A DNA stretch of 64,000 nt from contig JANQJF010000087.1 in assembly GCA_028281765.1 (NCBI GenBank), positions 186,001 through 250,000 of the forward strand, written 5' to 3'. The translations under genes and the position numbers were made by a program. The notes beneath the pieces are model-generated. The model searched no databases and had not been told where the DNA came from. It saw only the letters and a program-made list of their open reading frames with translations. This document shows, in pieces, positions 58,151 through 64,000 of the stretch; the first letter of the stretch is position 1; every line of letters begins with the position of its first letter. The DNA comes from Planctomycetota bacterium. GTDB lineage: Bacteria; Planctomycetota; UBA1135; UBA2386.

Positions 58151-58777
58151 TCAGCGGCAGGTCGCGACGAGGCGGTGCGTCACGAACGCCGCGTACTTCT
58201 GGGGTGAGAGCAGGTTGAGCTCCCAGCCGTGCATCGACGACTCCTGCGCGGCGAACGATTCGGAGTAGTGCTGGAGGTCCTCGACGATGCGGGCGTCGTT
58301 CGCGTCGTACATTCCGTCCGCGGCCCACACGGTCTTGCCGGAGTGCAGCGACACCAGCTGTAGGCGGAGTCCGACGTTCTGGGGTGGGTAGGCCCGGTAG
58401 CTGGTGACCGCGCCGATCATCACGCCATCGAGTTCGTACCGTTCGCCGAGCGCGACGAGCGCGTTGGTCGAGAGTCGACCGCGCCGCAGGCTGTCGTTGA
58501 TCTCCTGGTGTTCGGCTGCACGCAGCGGAAGAGGGACGACCTCGAAGCGCTGCAGCTTGATGAACTCGTTGAGGAACGCGCGGCGCAGCGTGTCCGACGC
58601 CGGGTGCACGCCTGTCTCGGTGTGGAAAGGCAAGACCATGACGCGGCGCACGGTATCGAAGTCCCGGCGGTCCGCGACGAAGTGGTTGACCGGGACCTTG
58701 CGCGGGGGCAGCGGCAGCAAGGAGCACGACGGCAGCACCGCCATGATCCCCAGGATCGTCAGGAGTGCCCGCTTCAT
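58151..58777 (-). CDS. lipoprotein of CsgG/FlgT-like type at the end of the flagellar operon
   Basis: 208 residues with a lipoprotein signal (MKRALLTILGIMAVLPSC). The fold pattern VRRVMVLPFHTETG, then helix and FEVVPLP, LDGVMIGAVTSYRAY and SGKTVWAADG resembles the CsgG/LpoB/FlgT-like alpha/beta lipoproteins that stabilise or assemble outer-membrane structures. Its ATG overlaps the preceding stop. A role in the flagellar outer ring is a guess from context. Confidence 0.7.
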   Translation of the reverse strand: MKRALLTILGIMAVLPSCSLLPLPPRKVPVNHFVADRRDFDTVRRVMVLPFHTETGVHPASDTLRRAFLNEFIKLQRFEVVPLPLRAAEHQEINDSLRRGRLSTNALVALGERYELDGVMIGAVTSYRAYPPQNVGLRLQLVSLHSGKTVWAADGMYDANDARIVEDLQHYSESFAAQESSMHGWELNLLSPQKYAAFVTHRLVATCR

Positions 58778-59271
58778 CGGACCGACTTCGGCGGCGCCGC
58801 GGAAGTGGGGACCGCGACCAAATCCTCGTACTGCTGGCGCAGCGAGCTGATGCGAAGGCGGAGAAGCTCCTGTTCGAGGAGAGTCTTCTCGATGTTGAGG
58901 CTCAACACCTTCGCTTCGAGATCGCGGGCGCGCTGACCGACGCGTTCGCCGTCGGCGCTGGAAGCCGCGAGGTTGTTCCGGAACTGGTCCCGCTCCGTCT
59001 CGGCGCGGTGCAGCTGCGATCGAAGCTGCTCGTTCTCGGACTTCAGCTCGCTGAGCTGGGTCTCGAGCACGACCTTCTGATCGTTGAGCTGCTTGAAGTC
59101 TTCGAGCAGCGTGCGCTCGTCTTGGCCGAGTTCGATGTCCGTGTTCGGACCCGTGCTCAGGTACGACTCGGTTTCGTTCGGGTGCTCTTCTTCACCGGCC
59201 GTCGTGAACACGTCGGTGAACATCGAGCAACTCGAGAACATGCCGAGTGCGATGATCGGGAGCCACTTCAT
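58774..59271 (-). CDS. coiled-coil lipoprotein
   Basis: 165 residues from ATG 59271. Signal MKWLPIIALGMFSSC ends in a lipobox cysteine. Residues ~45-150 are a continuous coiled coil (LLEDFKQLNDQKVVLETQ, SENEQLRSQLHRAETERDQ). It overlaps both neighbours by four bases and belongs to the fliA operon. It may be a periplasmic scaffold for the motor; no family is recognised. Confidence 0.72.
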   Translation of the reverse strand: MKWLPIIALGMFSSCSMFTDVFTTAGEEEHPNETESYLSTGPNTDIELGQDERTLLEDFKQLNDQKVVLETQLSELKSENEQLRSQLHRAETERDQFRNNLAASSADGERVGQRARDLEAKVLSLNIEKTLLEQELLRLRISSLRQQYEDLVAVPTSAAPPKSVR

Positions 59272-59471
59272 TGCTCTTGCTCCTTTGCGTCGTAGATGCA
59301 GTCGACGACGGCGTGGGAGCCGCACCGACAGCGGATCTCGAGACCGACGATGTGTTGGCCCTCGACGATGGGGATCACCGTGACCGATTCACTGCCGTCT
59401 TGGCTACCGCCGGCGACCAGCGCCGGCTGCTGGACGTGCACGACACGTTCCGCGGGGATCCTCTTGGTCAT
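59268..59471 (-). CDS. small conserved protein with CxC motif, fliA operon
   Basis: 67 residues. The C-terminal half GLEIRCRCGSHAVVDCIYD has three cysteines in a CxC...C pattern that could bind a metal. The upstream part is beta-rich (VTVIPIVEGQHIV). It is embedded in the flagellar operon by an overlap with the coiled-coil lipoprotein. Function unknown. Confidence 0.68.
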   Translation of the reverse strand: MTKRIPAERVVHVQQPALVAGGSQDGSESVTVIPIVEGQHIVGLEIRCRCGSHAVVDCIYDAKEQEQ

Positions 59472-59490
59472 CTACAAACTCGCTTTCGAT

Positions 59491-59748
59491 TCAGGCGAGC
59501 ACGTCGATGTGGAACTCGCCATCCGAAGGGTTCTTTCGACGCACGACGGGCTCCGGCTGAAGTCGCTTGCGCACCGGGTTGTCGCGCTTTTCGACAGGTC
59601 GACCCGGCGCGTGGCCGGATTCCTCCTCTGCGGTCTCCCGCTCGAACTCCTGTTCGAAGTCGCGGCCGCCACCTCGTCGGTTGCGCCGCTGGTCTGAAGG
59701 GGTGCGCTGGATGCGAATCGCGTCATTGACTCCGTGCATCGGTTCCAT
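59491..59748 (-). CDS. small basic protein between fliA and the CxC protein
   Basis: 85 residues, rich in arginine, glutamate and glutamine (RNRRGGGRDFEQEFERETAE), ending GEFHIDVLA. It is probably disordered apart from the C-terminal tail. It fits exactly between fliA (nine bases) and the next gene, which supports it as a real operon member. A second start (M4) is possible. No family recognised. Confidence 0.6.
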   Translation of the reverse strand: MEPMHGVNDAIRIQRTPSDQRRNRRGGGRDFEQEFERETAEEESGHAPGRPVEKRDNPVRKRLQPEPVVRRKNPSDGEFHIDVLA

Positions 59749-59757
59749 CGAATCCTC

Positions 59758-60507
59758 CTAGGTTTCGGAAGAGCCCTGCATCTTCAGACGCAGGCGTTCG
59801 GTGGCACGGGACAGGATCTGGGAGATACGGGACTCGGTCACCCCGAGGATCTGGCCGATCTCCTTCAGATAGAGGTTCTCGTAGTGGTAGAGGATGACGA
59901 CGTGGCGCTCCGTCTCCGGGAGTTCACCGATCGCGCGCGAGAGCTCGGCGACCTGGTCGCGGTCGGAGCACGCCTCACCCGGGTCCGGGCTTTGGTCGCA
60001 TGCGATCGAGCCGAGTAGCGACGCGCCTTCGTCGCTGTCGCCGCCGCTCGATCCCTCGTCGAGGGACAGAATGCGGCACGTGTGCAGGGCCAGGAGATCG
60101 CCGTCGAGCTCTTCGGGTGTGCACTCGAGAGCTTCGGCGAGTTCTTCGATGGTCGGTGGCCGACCGAGCTCCGCGTGGAGGCGTGAAGCAGCGCGATCCT
60201 TGCGACGCAGGCGGTCGCGTCGGTTGCGCGGCACCGGGTCGTGCTTGCGGATCTCGTCGAGAACGGCGCCCCGGACGGCCGTGTACGCGAACGTCTTGAA
60301 CGACGCGCCACGCGTCGGGTCGTAGTTCGCCGCGGCGTGCATCAGGCCGATCACGCCGACCGAGTAAAAGTCCTCGCGATCCAGCGAGTTCGGCATCGTC
60401 ACCGGAAGCCGGGCGATGACGTGTCGCACGAGCGGGAGATACTGCTCGACGAGCTCGTCGCGCTCCTTCTCGCTGCGACGTGGCGCGGTCGTGGACGCCG
60501 ATCTCAC
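59758..60507 (-). CDS. fliA: flagellar sigma-28 factor FliA/WhiG
   Basis: 249 residues. Region 2 has LVEQYLPLVRHVIARLP, the region 2.2-2.4 pattern YSVGVIGLMHAAANYDP and FKTFAYTAVRGAVLDEIR; region 3 has RPPTIEELAEALECTPEELD; region 4 has LYLKEIGQILGVTESRIS. It directs RNA polymerase to late flagellar promoters and would be held by the FlgM-like protein. Its start overlaps the 98-residue membrane protein gene. Confidence 0.96.
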   Translation of the reverse strand: MRSASTTAPRRSEKERDELVEQYLPLVRHVIARLPVTMPNSLDREDFYSVGVIGLMHAAANYDPTRGASFKTFAYTAVRGAVLDEIRKHDPVPRNRRDRLRRKDRAASRLHAELGRPPTIEELAEALECTPEELDGDLLALHTCRILSLDEGSSGGDSDEGASLLGSIACDQSPDPGEACSDRDQVAELSRAIGELPETERHVVILYHYENLYLKEIGQILGVTESRISQILSRATERLRLKMQGSSET

Positions 60508-60800
60508 GAGTCAGCCTCCCCTTCCGTCGCGGGGTTCTCCGACTGCGAACGCCGGATCTGATCCTGCGTGATCGCGTCGAAGATCGACGTCAGCACGGGG
60601 CGTACGAGCGCAGGGCCGACGACGCGCACGATCACCGCGACGATGATCCCGCGCATCAGCGCTGTGTTCACGCCGGCTCCGAGGACCACGGTCAACAAAA
60701 ACGTGATCGCGAAGCTGAGTGCGACCAGATACCCGGTCACGGCGCGTGTTAGATCCCGACTCCCTGCTTCCATCTGACGTAACACGAGGTGTTTCGTCAT
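60504..60800 (-). CDS. small two-helix membrane protein, fliA operon
   Basis: 98 residues with two hydrophobic segments (VALSFAITFLLTVVLGAGV and GIIVAVIVRVVGPALV) and a charged C-terminus (QDQIRRSQSENPATEGEA). Its stop overlaps the fliA start by four bases. No family name can be given; the context suggests a link to flagellar placement or export. Confidence 0.68.
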   Translation of the reverse strand: MTKHLVLRQMEAGSRDLTRAVTGYLVALSFAITFLLTVVLGAGVNTALMRGIIVAVIVRVVGPALVRPVLTSIFDAITQDQIRRSQSENPATEGEADS

Positions 60801-60930
60801 CGCGATGGCATCGGGTTTAGAGGACGCCCAAAAACTCCGGGCGGCCTCGACAAACCGCGGAATCGTGCCGCGTTCGTCGACGAGCGACGGGCTCTGTTGT
60901 CGTCCGTTTCGACAGTTGCGCGTGGTGTAT

Positions 60931-62691
60931 CTACAGGATGATCCGCGCGCGCGCGCGTCCGCGACCGTCGGTCAGGTCCTCCCAGCCGCCGAGCAGGTAG
61001 ATCGAGTCGAGGCGGTACTTCGTCAGCACCGATAGCACGCGGGCCAGCGCATCCCGGACGTCCGCCGGATCTGTGCGACGGTCGAACTCGCGTGCGATTT
61101 CGTAGATCAAGTCGTTCGCGAGCTTCGTCGACACCAGGTTGAGTGGGATCCGGCTCGCGAAGTTCCAGCCTGGCGGCGCAGCTCGACGCACGGTGCGCAT
61201 GGCTTCCAAGGACTTTGTGGGTTTCTCGTTCTTCAAGAAGCGCTTCATCGCGGCGAGGCCGCGGGGGCCGATCGACCACAAGACGTGCTCGTTGGCATGC
61301 GCCAGGTGCATGACGCCGCCACTTCGATCGAAGGCGCCCGAGTAGATTTCTACGCTGGCGAATGTCTCGGACTCAGAGAGTGCCAGAAAGTCCTTCTCCA
61401 GAGTGCCCTCGACGACCTTCTCGAACGCCTTGGGATTGGCGACTTCGAACGCGAGGCACAGCCCGTCCGGGTACCCCTCGCTTGCGTTCGGATCGTCGTC
61501 TCCCGCAGAGTCGAGCACGACGAGGACTCCCGTTCCGGCGTGGGCGAGGAGATCCTTCTCGACGTCGAAACCGAGTTCGGAGTTGACGTCTTTCTTCACT
61601 TCTCGGATGTCGCGCGGCCCTTCGCCGAAGAACAACAGGTTCGCGATGAAGTCGATCATCGAGGCATAGAGAGCAGTCCAGCGCACGTGACCGACCGCAA
61701 CGCTGCGCTGGACACGCCCTCCAGCGTCCGGCGTGGCCTGAGCTACATCGGGAAGCTTGGAGATGTCCGGCAAGAACGCGCCGAGCAGGCCTCGCTTGTC
61801 GTTCAAGAAGTCGACCGAGGCGTCTAGTTGGAGGAGCGGGCCGGACGTGCTGAGGTCGACGCGAATCTTGTCCCACGACGGAAACCCATAGAGTCGCCTG
61901 ATCATGCCTCCAAACGAGTCCTTGGGTAGCTGCTCCTCCATGAAGGCGAGCCATTGTTGGAGGTCGTATTCGACCGAGAGGATCTCGTTCGGCTTGCGCG
62001 CGCTGCGGACGCGATCGCGAGATTGCAAAGTGCTGCGGAGGTCCTGGATCTGACTCGGCAGGGTCGCCGCGACGTTGCTGCCAAAGGCGAGAGCGATGTG
62101 TCCGCCACCGATGGCGTGTGGCACCGAGACGCCGTCGCCGCCTGGTCCAGCGAAGAACTCAAACTCGGCATCGCCGATCCGAACGCTTTGCAACTCGGTG
62201 CCGGCCGCTGCTGTCAGGACCTTCCGCACGTCACCGCACAACCGCGGCAGGTCGATTTCGTCATCTGACCAGAGCACGACCAGCCCCCGGATCGTCGGGT
62301 CTTTGGACTCGTCCTCGGACAGATCGAGTGAGACGTCGATGTCGATCCGTCCGCTGTAGTCGAGCAGCTCCTCCTCGAGGGTGCGGAAAGCGCGGTCTGC
62401 ATCCTCGGATTCGGACATCCGGACTTGGTTACGCAAGAACGTGCGCGCGGCGATCCAGACCATCCCACATTCGGGTCCGGTCAACAGCGAGCCGAAGTTG
62501 GTCGGTAGGATGGACTGCTTGACGGCCGCGGGGCCCGCGAAGGACATCCGTGCGAAGGGGCCGCGTTCGAACGCCTTGCGAGAGGGGGCCCAGGCGGAGG
62601 GTTTCGACGCACCCTTCGAGGGTTTGGAGTCCTGCCCGAGGAGCGCCGTGGCCGAGAGAGCGAACGCGAACAGGGTGCAACGCAGAATCAT
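60931..62691 (-). CDS. hypothetical secreted protein between flhG and fliA
   Basis: 586 residues from the ATG at 62691; a GTG directly upstream is possible, and GGAGG lies ahead of both. Signal MILRCTLFAFALSATALLG. The mature part is alpha/beta, with weak similarity in style to DUF3352-type proteins (IGGGHIALAFGSN, HANEHVLWSIGPRGLAAMKR). It has no recognised catalytic motif. It is flanked by flagellar genes, but spacing of 80-130 bases on both sides suggests it may be an independent insertion in the locus. Confidence 0.68.
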   Translation of the reverse strand: MILRCTLFAFALSATALLGQDSKPSKGASKPSAWAPSRKAFERGPFARMSFAGPAAVKQSILPTNFGSLLTGPECGMVWIAARTFLRNQVRMSESEDADRAFRTLEEELLDYSGRIDIDVSLDLSEDESKDPTIRGLVVLWSDDEIDLPRLCGDVRKVLTAAAGTELQSVRIGDAEFEFFAGPGGDGVSVPHAIGGGHIALAFGSNVAATLPSQIQDLRSTLQSRDRVRSARKPNEILSVEYDLQQWLAFMEEQLPKDSFGGMIRRLYGFPSWDKIRVDLSTSGPLLQLDASVDFLNDKRGLLGAFLPDISKLPDVAQATPDAGGRVQRSVAVGHVRWTALYASMIDFIANLLFFGEGPRDIREVKKDVNSELGFDVEKDLLAHAGTGVLVVLDSAGDDDPNASEGYPDGLCLAFEVANPKAFEKVVEGTLEKDFLALSESETFASVEIYSGAFDRSGGVMHLAHANEHVLWSIGPRGLAAMKRFLKNEKPTKSLEAMRTVRRAAPPGWNFASRIPLNLVSTKLANDLIYEIAREFDRRTDPADVRDALARVLSVLTKYRLDSIYLLGGWEDLTDGRGRARARIIL

Positions 62692-62773
62692 CACGCCTCC
62701 GAGTGCACAGGATGGCGGGTCGACGTGCCGCTGTTTTCGGAGAATTCCCGCGGGCGCTCGCCGAGCACGGGGC

Positions 62774-63625
62774 CTACGCGTGCTTGACCATCAGACGGCG
62801 CGCCGCGGCGCGCTGCCCTCGGGCGCGTCGAGTCGGCACCTCCGACAGGACGTTGGCGGTGAGACTGCGGAGATCGGCGAGGACGGTGCTAGCCTTGTCG
62901 AGTGCGCAGGGGCGCTGTTCGAGCGTCGACCGCTGCACGGCCTGATCGTCGCGGACCCACCCGGCGAGCTTCGGCTGCACGGCGAGGAATCGTTCGCTCA
63001 CGGTGGCGAGACGCGCGCCGGTTCGCATCGCTTGCTCTTGATCGCGTGTCCGGTTGACGACGATCTTCGGCAGCGCGATGCCTTCGTTGTGCAGGACCTT
63101 GCACAACGCGTACGCGTCGGTGACCGCGGCCGGTTCGGGTGTCGTGATCGCGAGGCTCATCGATGCGCGACGCGTCGCCTCGAGGACGACCGGTCCGATG
63201 CCGGCTCCCGTGTCGCAGATGACGACGTCGAAGTTGCGGCTCGCACGTTCGAGCGCGTTGAGGGTAGCCTGGACGAACTCGCGATCGCCTGAGGCGAGGC
63301 GTGTCGAGGCGCTGCGCCCGGCGAGGACCTTGATGCCGCCGGGACCGGCGTAGATCGCGTCGTTCACCGAACACTGGCCCAGCGCGAGATCCTCGATCGT
63401 GTGCCGCGGGGCGATGCGCAGGTGCACGTCGACGTTGCCGAGGCCCGGATCGAGGTCGACGAGCAGGACGCGGTAGCCGGACTGGGCGGCGAGCACCGCG
63501 AGGTTCACGGCCACGACGGTCTTGCCGACGCCGCCCTTTCCGCCCGTGACGGCGATCGTGAAGGGCGTGTGGTCGACTTCGCCGGCACTGAGTAGCGATC
63601 GGGCTTGATGGGTCGGTGTGGTCAC
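62774..63625 (-). CDS. flhG: flagellar number regulator FlhG (MinD/ParA-like ATPase)
   Basis: 283 residues. The deviant Walker A is TGGKGGVGKT at ~27-36, with VLLVDLDPGLGNVDVHL and VVICDTGAGIGPV following. FlhG controls flagellar number and acts on FlhF. The ATP-binding core is intact; the arginine-rich C-terminus (TRRARGQRAAARR) may bind membrane or DNA. Its start overlaps the flhF stop by four bases. Confidence 0.93.
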   Translation of the reverse strand: MTTPTHQARSLLSAGEVDHTPFTIAVTGGKGGVGKTVVAVNLAVLAAQSGYRVLLVDLDPGLGNVDVHLRIAPRHTIEDLALGQCSVNDAIYAGPGGIKVLAGRSASTRLASGDREFVQATLNALERASRNFDVVICDTGAGIGPVVLEATRRASMSLAITTPEPAAVTDAYALCKVLHNEGIALPKIVVNRTRDQEQAMRTGARLATVSERFLAVQPKLAGWVRDDQAVQRSTLEQRPCALDKASTVLADLRSLTANVLSEVPTRRARGQRAAARRLMVKHA

Positions 63626-64000
63626 AGCAGCAGTTCCATCTCTTGTTCGTTGGCGGCGATCGCGCTCGCCGCGAGCGCGGCGGCGTCAGCGCTGACGATG
63701 TCGTCGGGGATCTCTTGTCCGAGCGTGATGTGAGACAGCGGCAGCGACTGCTCGATCGCGAGCGACAGCGCTTCGCCCGGCAGTCGGGTTTCGTCCCACT
63801 TGGTCAGGATCAGCGAGTCGAGGCCGATCGTGTTGAAGTTCTCGAGGGCGGCCTCGGCGTCGAGCCGGCGGCTCGTTGCGGACAGGCACATCGCGATGTG
63901 CGGATTGCAGGTCTGCAGCGTCGCGCGCAGCGCTTCGATCGCGCGGCGGTCGAACGGGCTGCGTCCCGTCGTGTCGATCAGGATGTGATCGCTCGGCGCG
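63622..64000 (-). CDS. flhF: flagellar SRP-family GTPase FlhF (5' end outside window)
   Basis: The visible 126 residues are the C-terminal GTPase end: ILIDTTGRSPFDRRA (G3 DTTGR), LDSLILTKWDE (G4 TKxD), then ITLGQEIPDDIV (the SRP 'GQ' loop) and a short alanine/glutamate tail. The frame is open to the right edge, so the start is missing. FlhF places the flagellum at the right cell site together with FlhG. Confidence 0.93.
   Translation of the reverse strand, partial: APSDHILIDTTGRSPFDRRAIEALRATLQTCNPHIAMCLSATSRRLDAEAALENFNTIGLDSLILTKWDETRLPGEALSLAIEQSLPLSHITLGQEIPDDIVSADAAALAASAIAANEQEMELLL

Noticed and set aside
60853..60873. Hairpin CGCGG/CCGCG followed by TTTG as terminator of the 60931-62691 gene
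   Set aside because: Stem only five pairs with a bulge and only three T's; too weak to list.

Overview
This is GC-rich bacterial DNA, very probably from a member of the Planctomycetota. The inference rests on several features seen together: a heme-binding domain of the Pirellula/Verrucomicrobium type on a HEAT-like protein, a PQQ-like beta-propeller protein, several ECF sigma factors fused through one membrane helix to large carboxypeptidase-regulatory-like domains, a CHAT/TPR protein beside a sigma/anti-sigma pair, calcium-binding VCBS/FG-GAP proteins, and a diderm flagellum with P- and L-ring genes. No tRNA, rRNA, insertion sequence, prophage or CRISPR array was seen.

Layout. 1-10 kb: a truncated cytochrome, a sigma factor fused to an extracytoplasmic region, then an SGNH hydrolase, a carbamoyltransferase/zinc-ribbon/methyltransferase fusion and an SxtJ-like membrane protein. 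10-16 kb: small hypotheticals, a decayed TlpA-like thioredoxin, a lipoprotein, a four-PAS hybrid histidine kinase and a PQQ-like propeller protein. 16-21.5 kb: an oligopeptidase B and a tricorn-protease homologue in tandem. 21.5-36 kb: a thioesterase, a MarR regulator with an AT-rich dyad, a frameshifted SCP2-domain gene, a second and a third sigma-fusion gene, a VCBS protein, an SxtK-like (DUF5989) gene, a paralogue of the 10.5-kb lipoprotein, and an ABC exporter pair.

36.3-49.6 kb is one compact flagellar hook/rod operon on the minus strand (fliK-flgD-E-F-G-A-H-I-J-N-K-L, a small unknown gene and a GNAT acetyltransferase). In front of it lies a convincing sigma-54 promoter, with two dyad-symmetric sites further upstream, and a divergent FlgM-like gene with its own terminator. 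49.8-58.2 kb interrupts the flagellar genes with a TPR-CHAT protein, an anti-sigma/ECF-sigma pair and a protein joining a DUF5010-like domain to twelve MORN-type repeats. 58.2-64 kb returns to flagellar genes on the minus strand: flhF (cut by the window edge), flhG, a secreted protein, a small membrane protein, fliA, two small unknown genes and two lipoproteins.

How it fits together. The likely flagellar cascade is sigma-54 plus an enhancer-binding protein for the hook genes, then FliA held by the FlgM-like protein. FlhF and FlhG would set flagellar position and number. The most unusual points are the three sigma/membrane/sensor-like fusions, the carbamoyltransferase fusion with a dispersed SxtJ/SxtK set, the insertion module shared by FlgE and FlgK, and a hairpin placed almost identically upstream of both lipoprotein paralogues.
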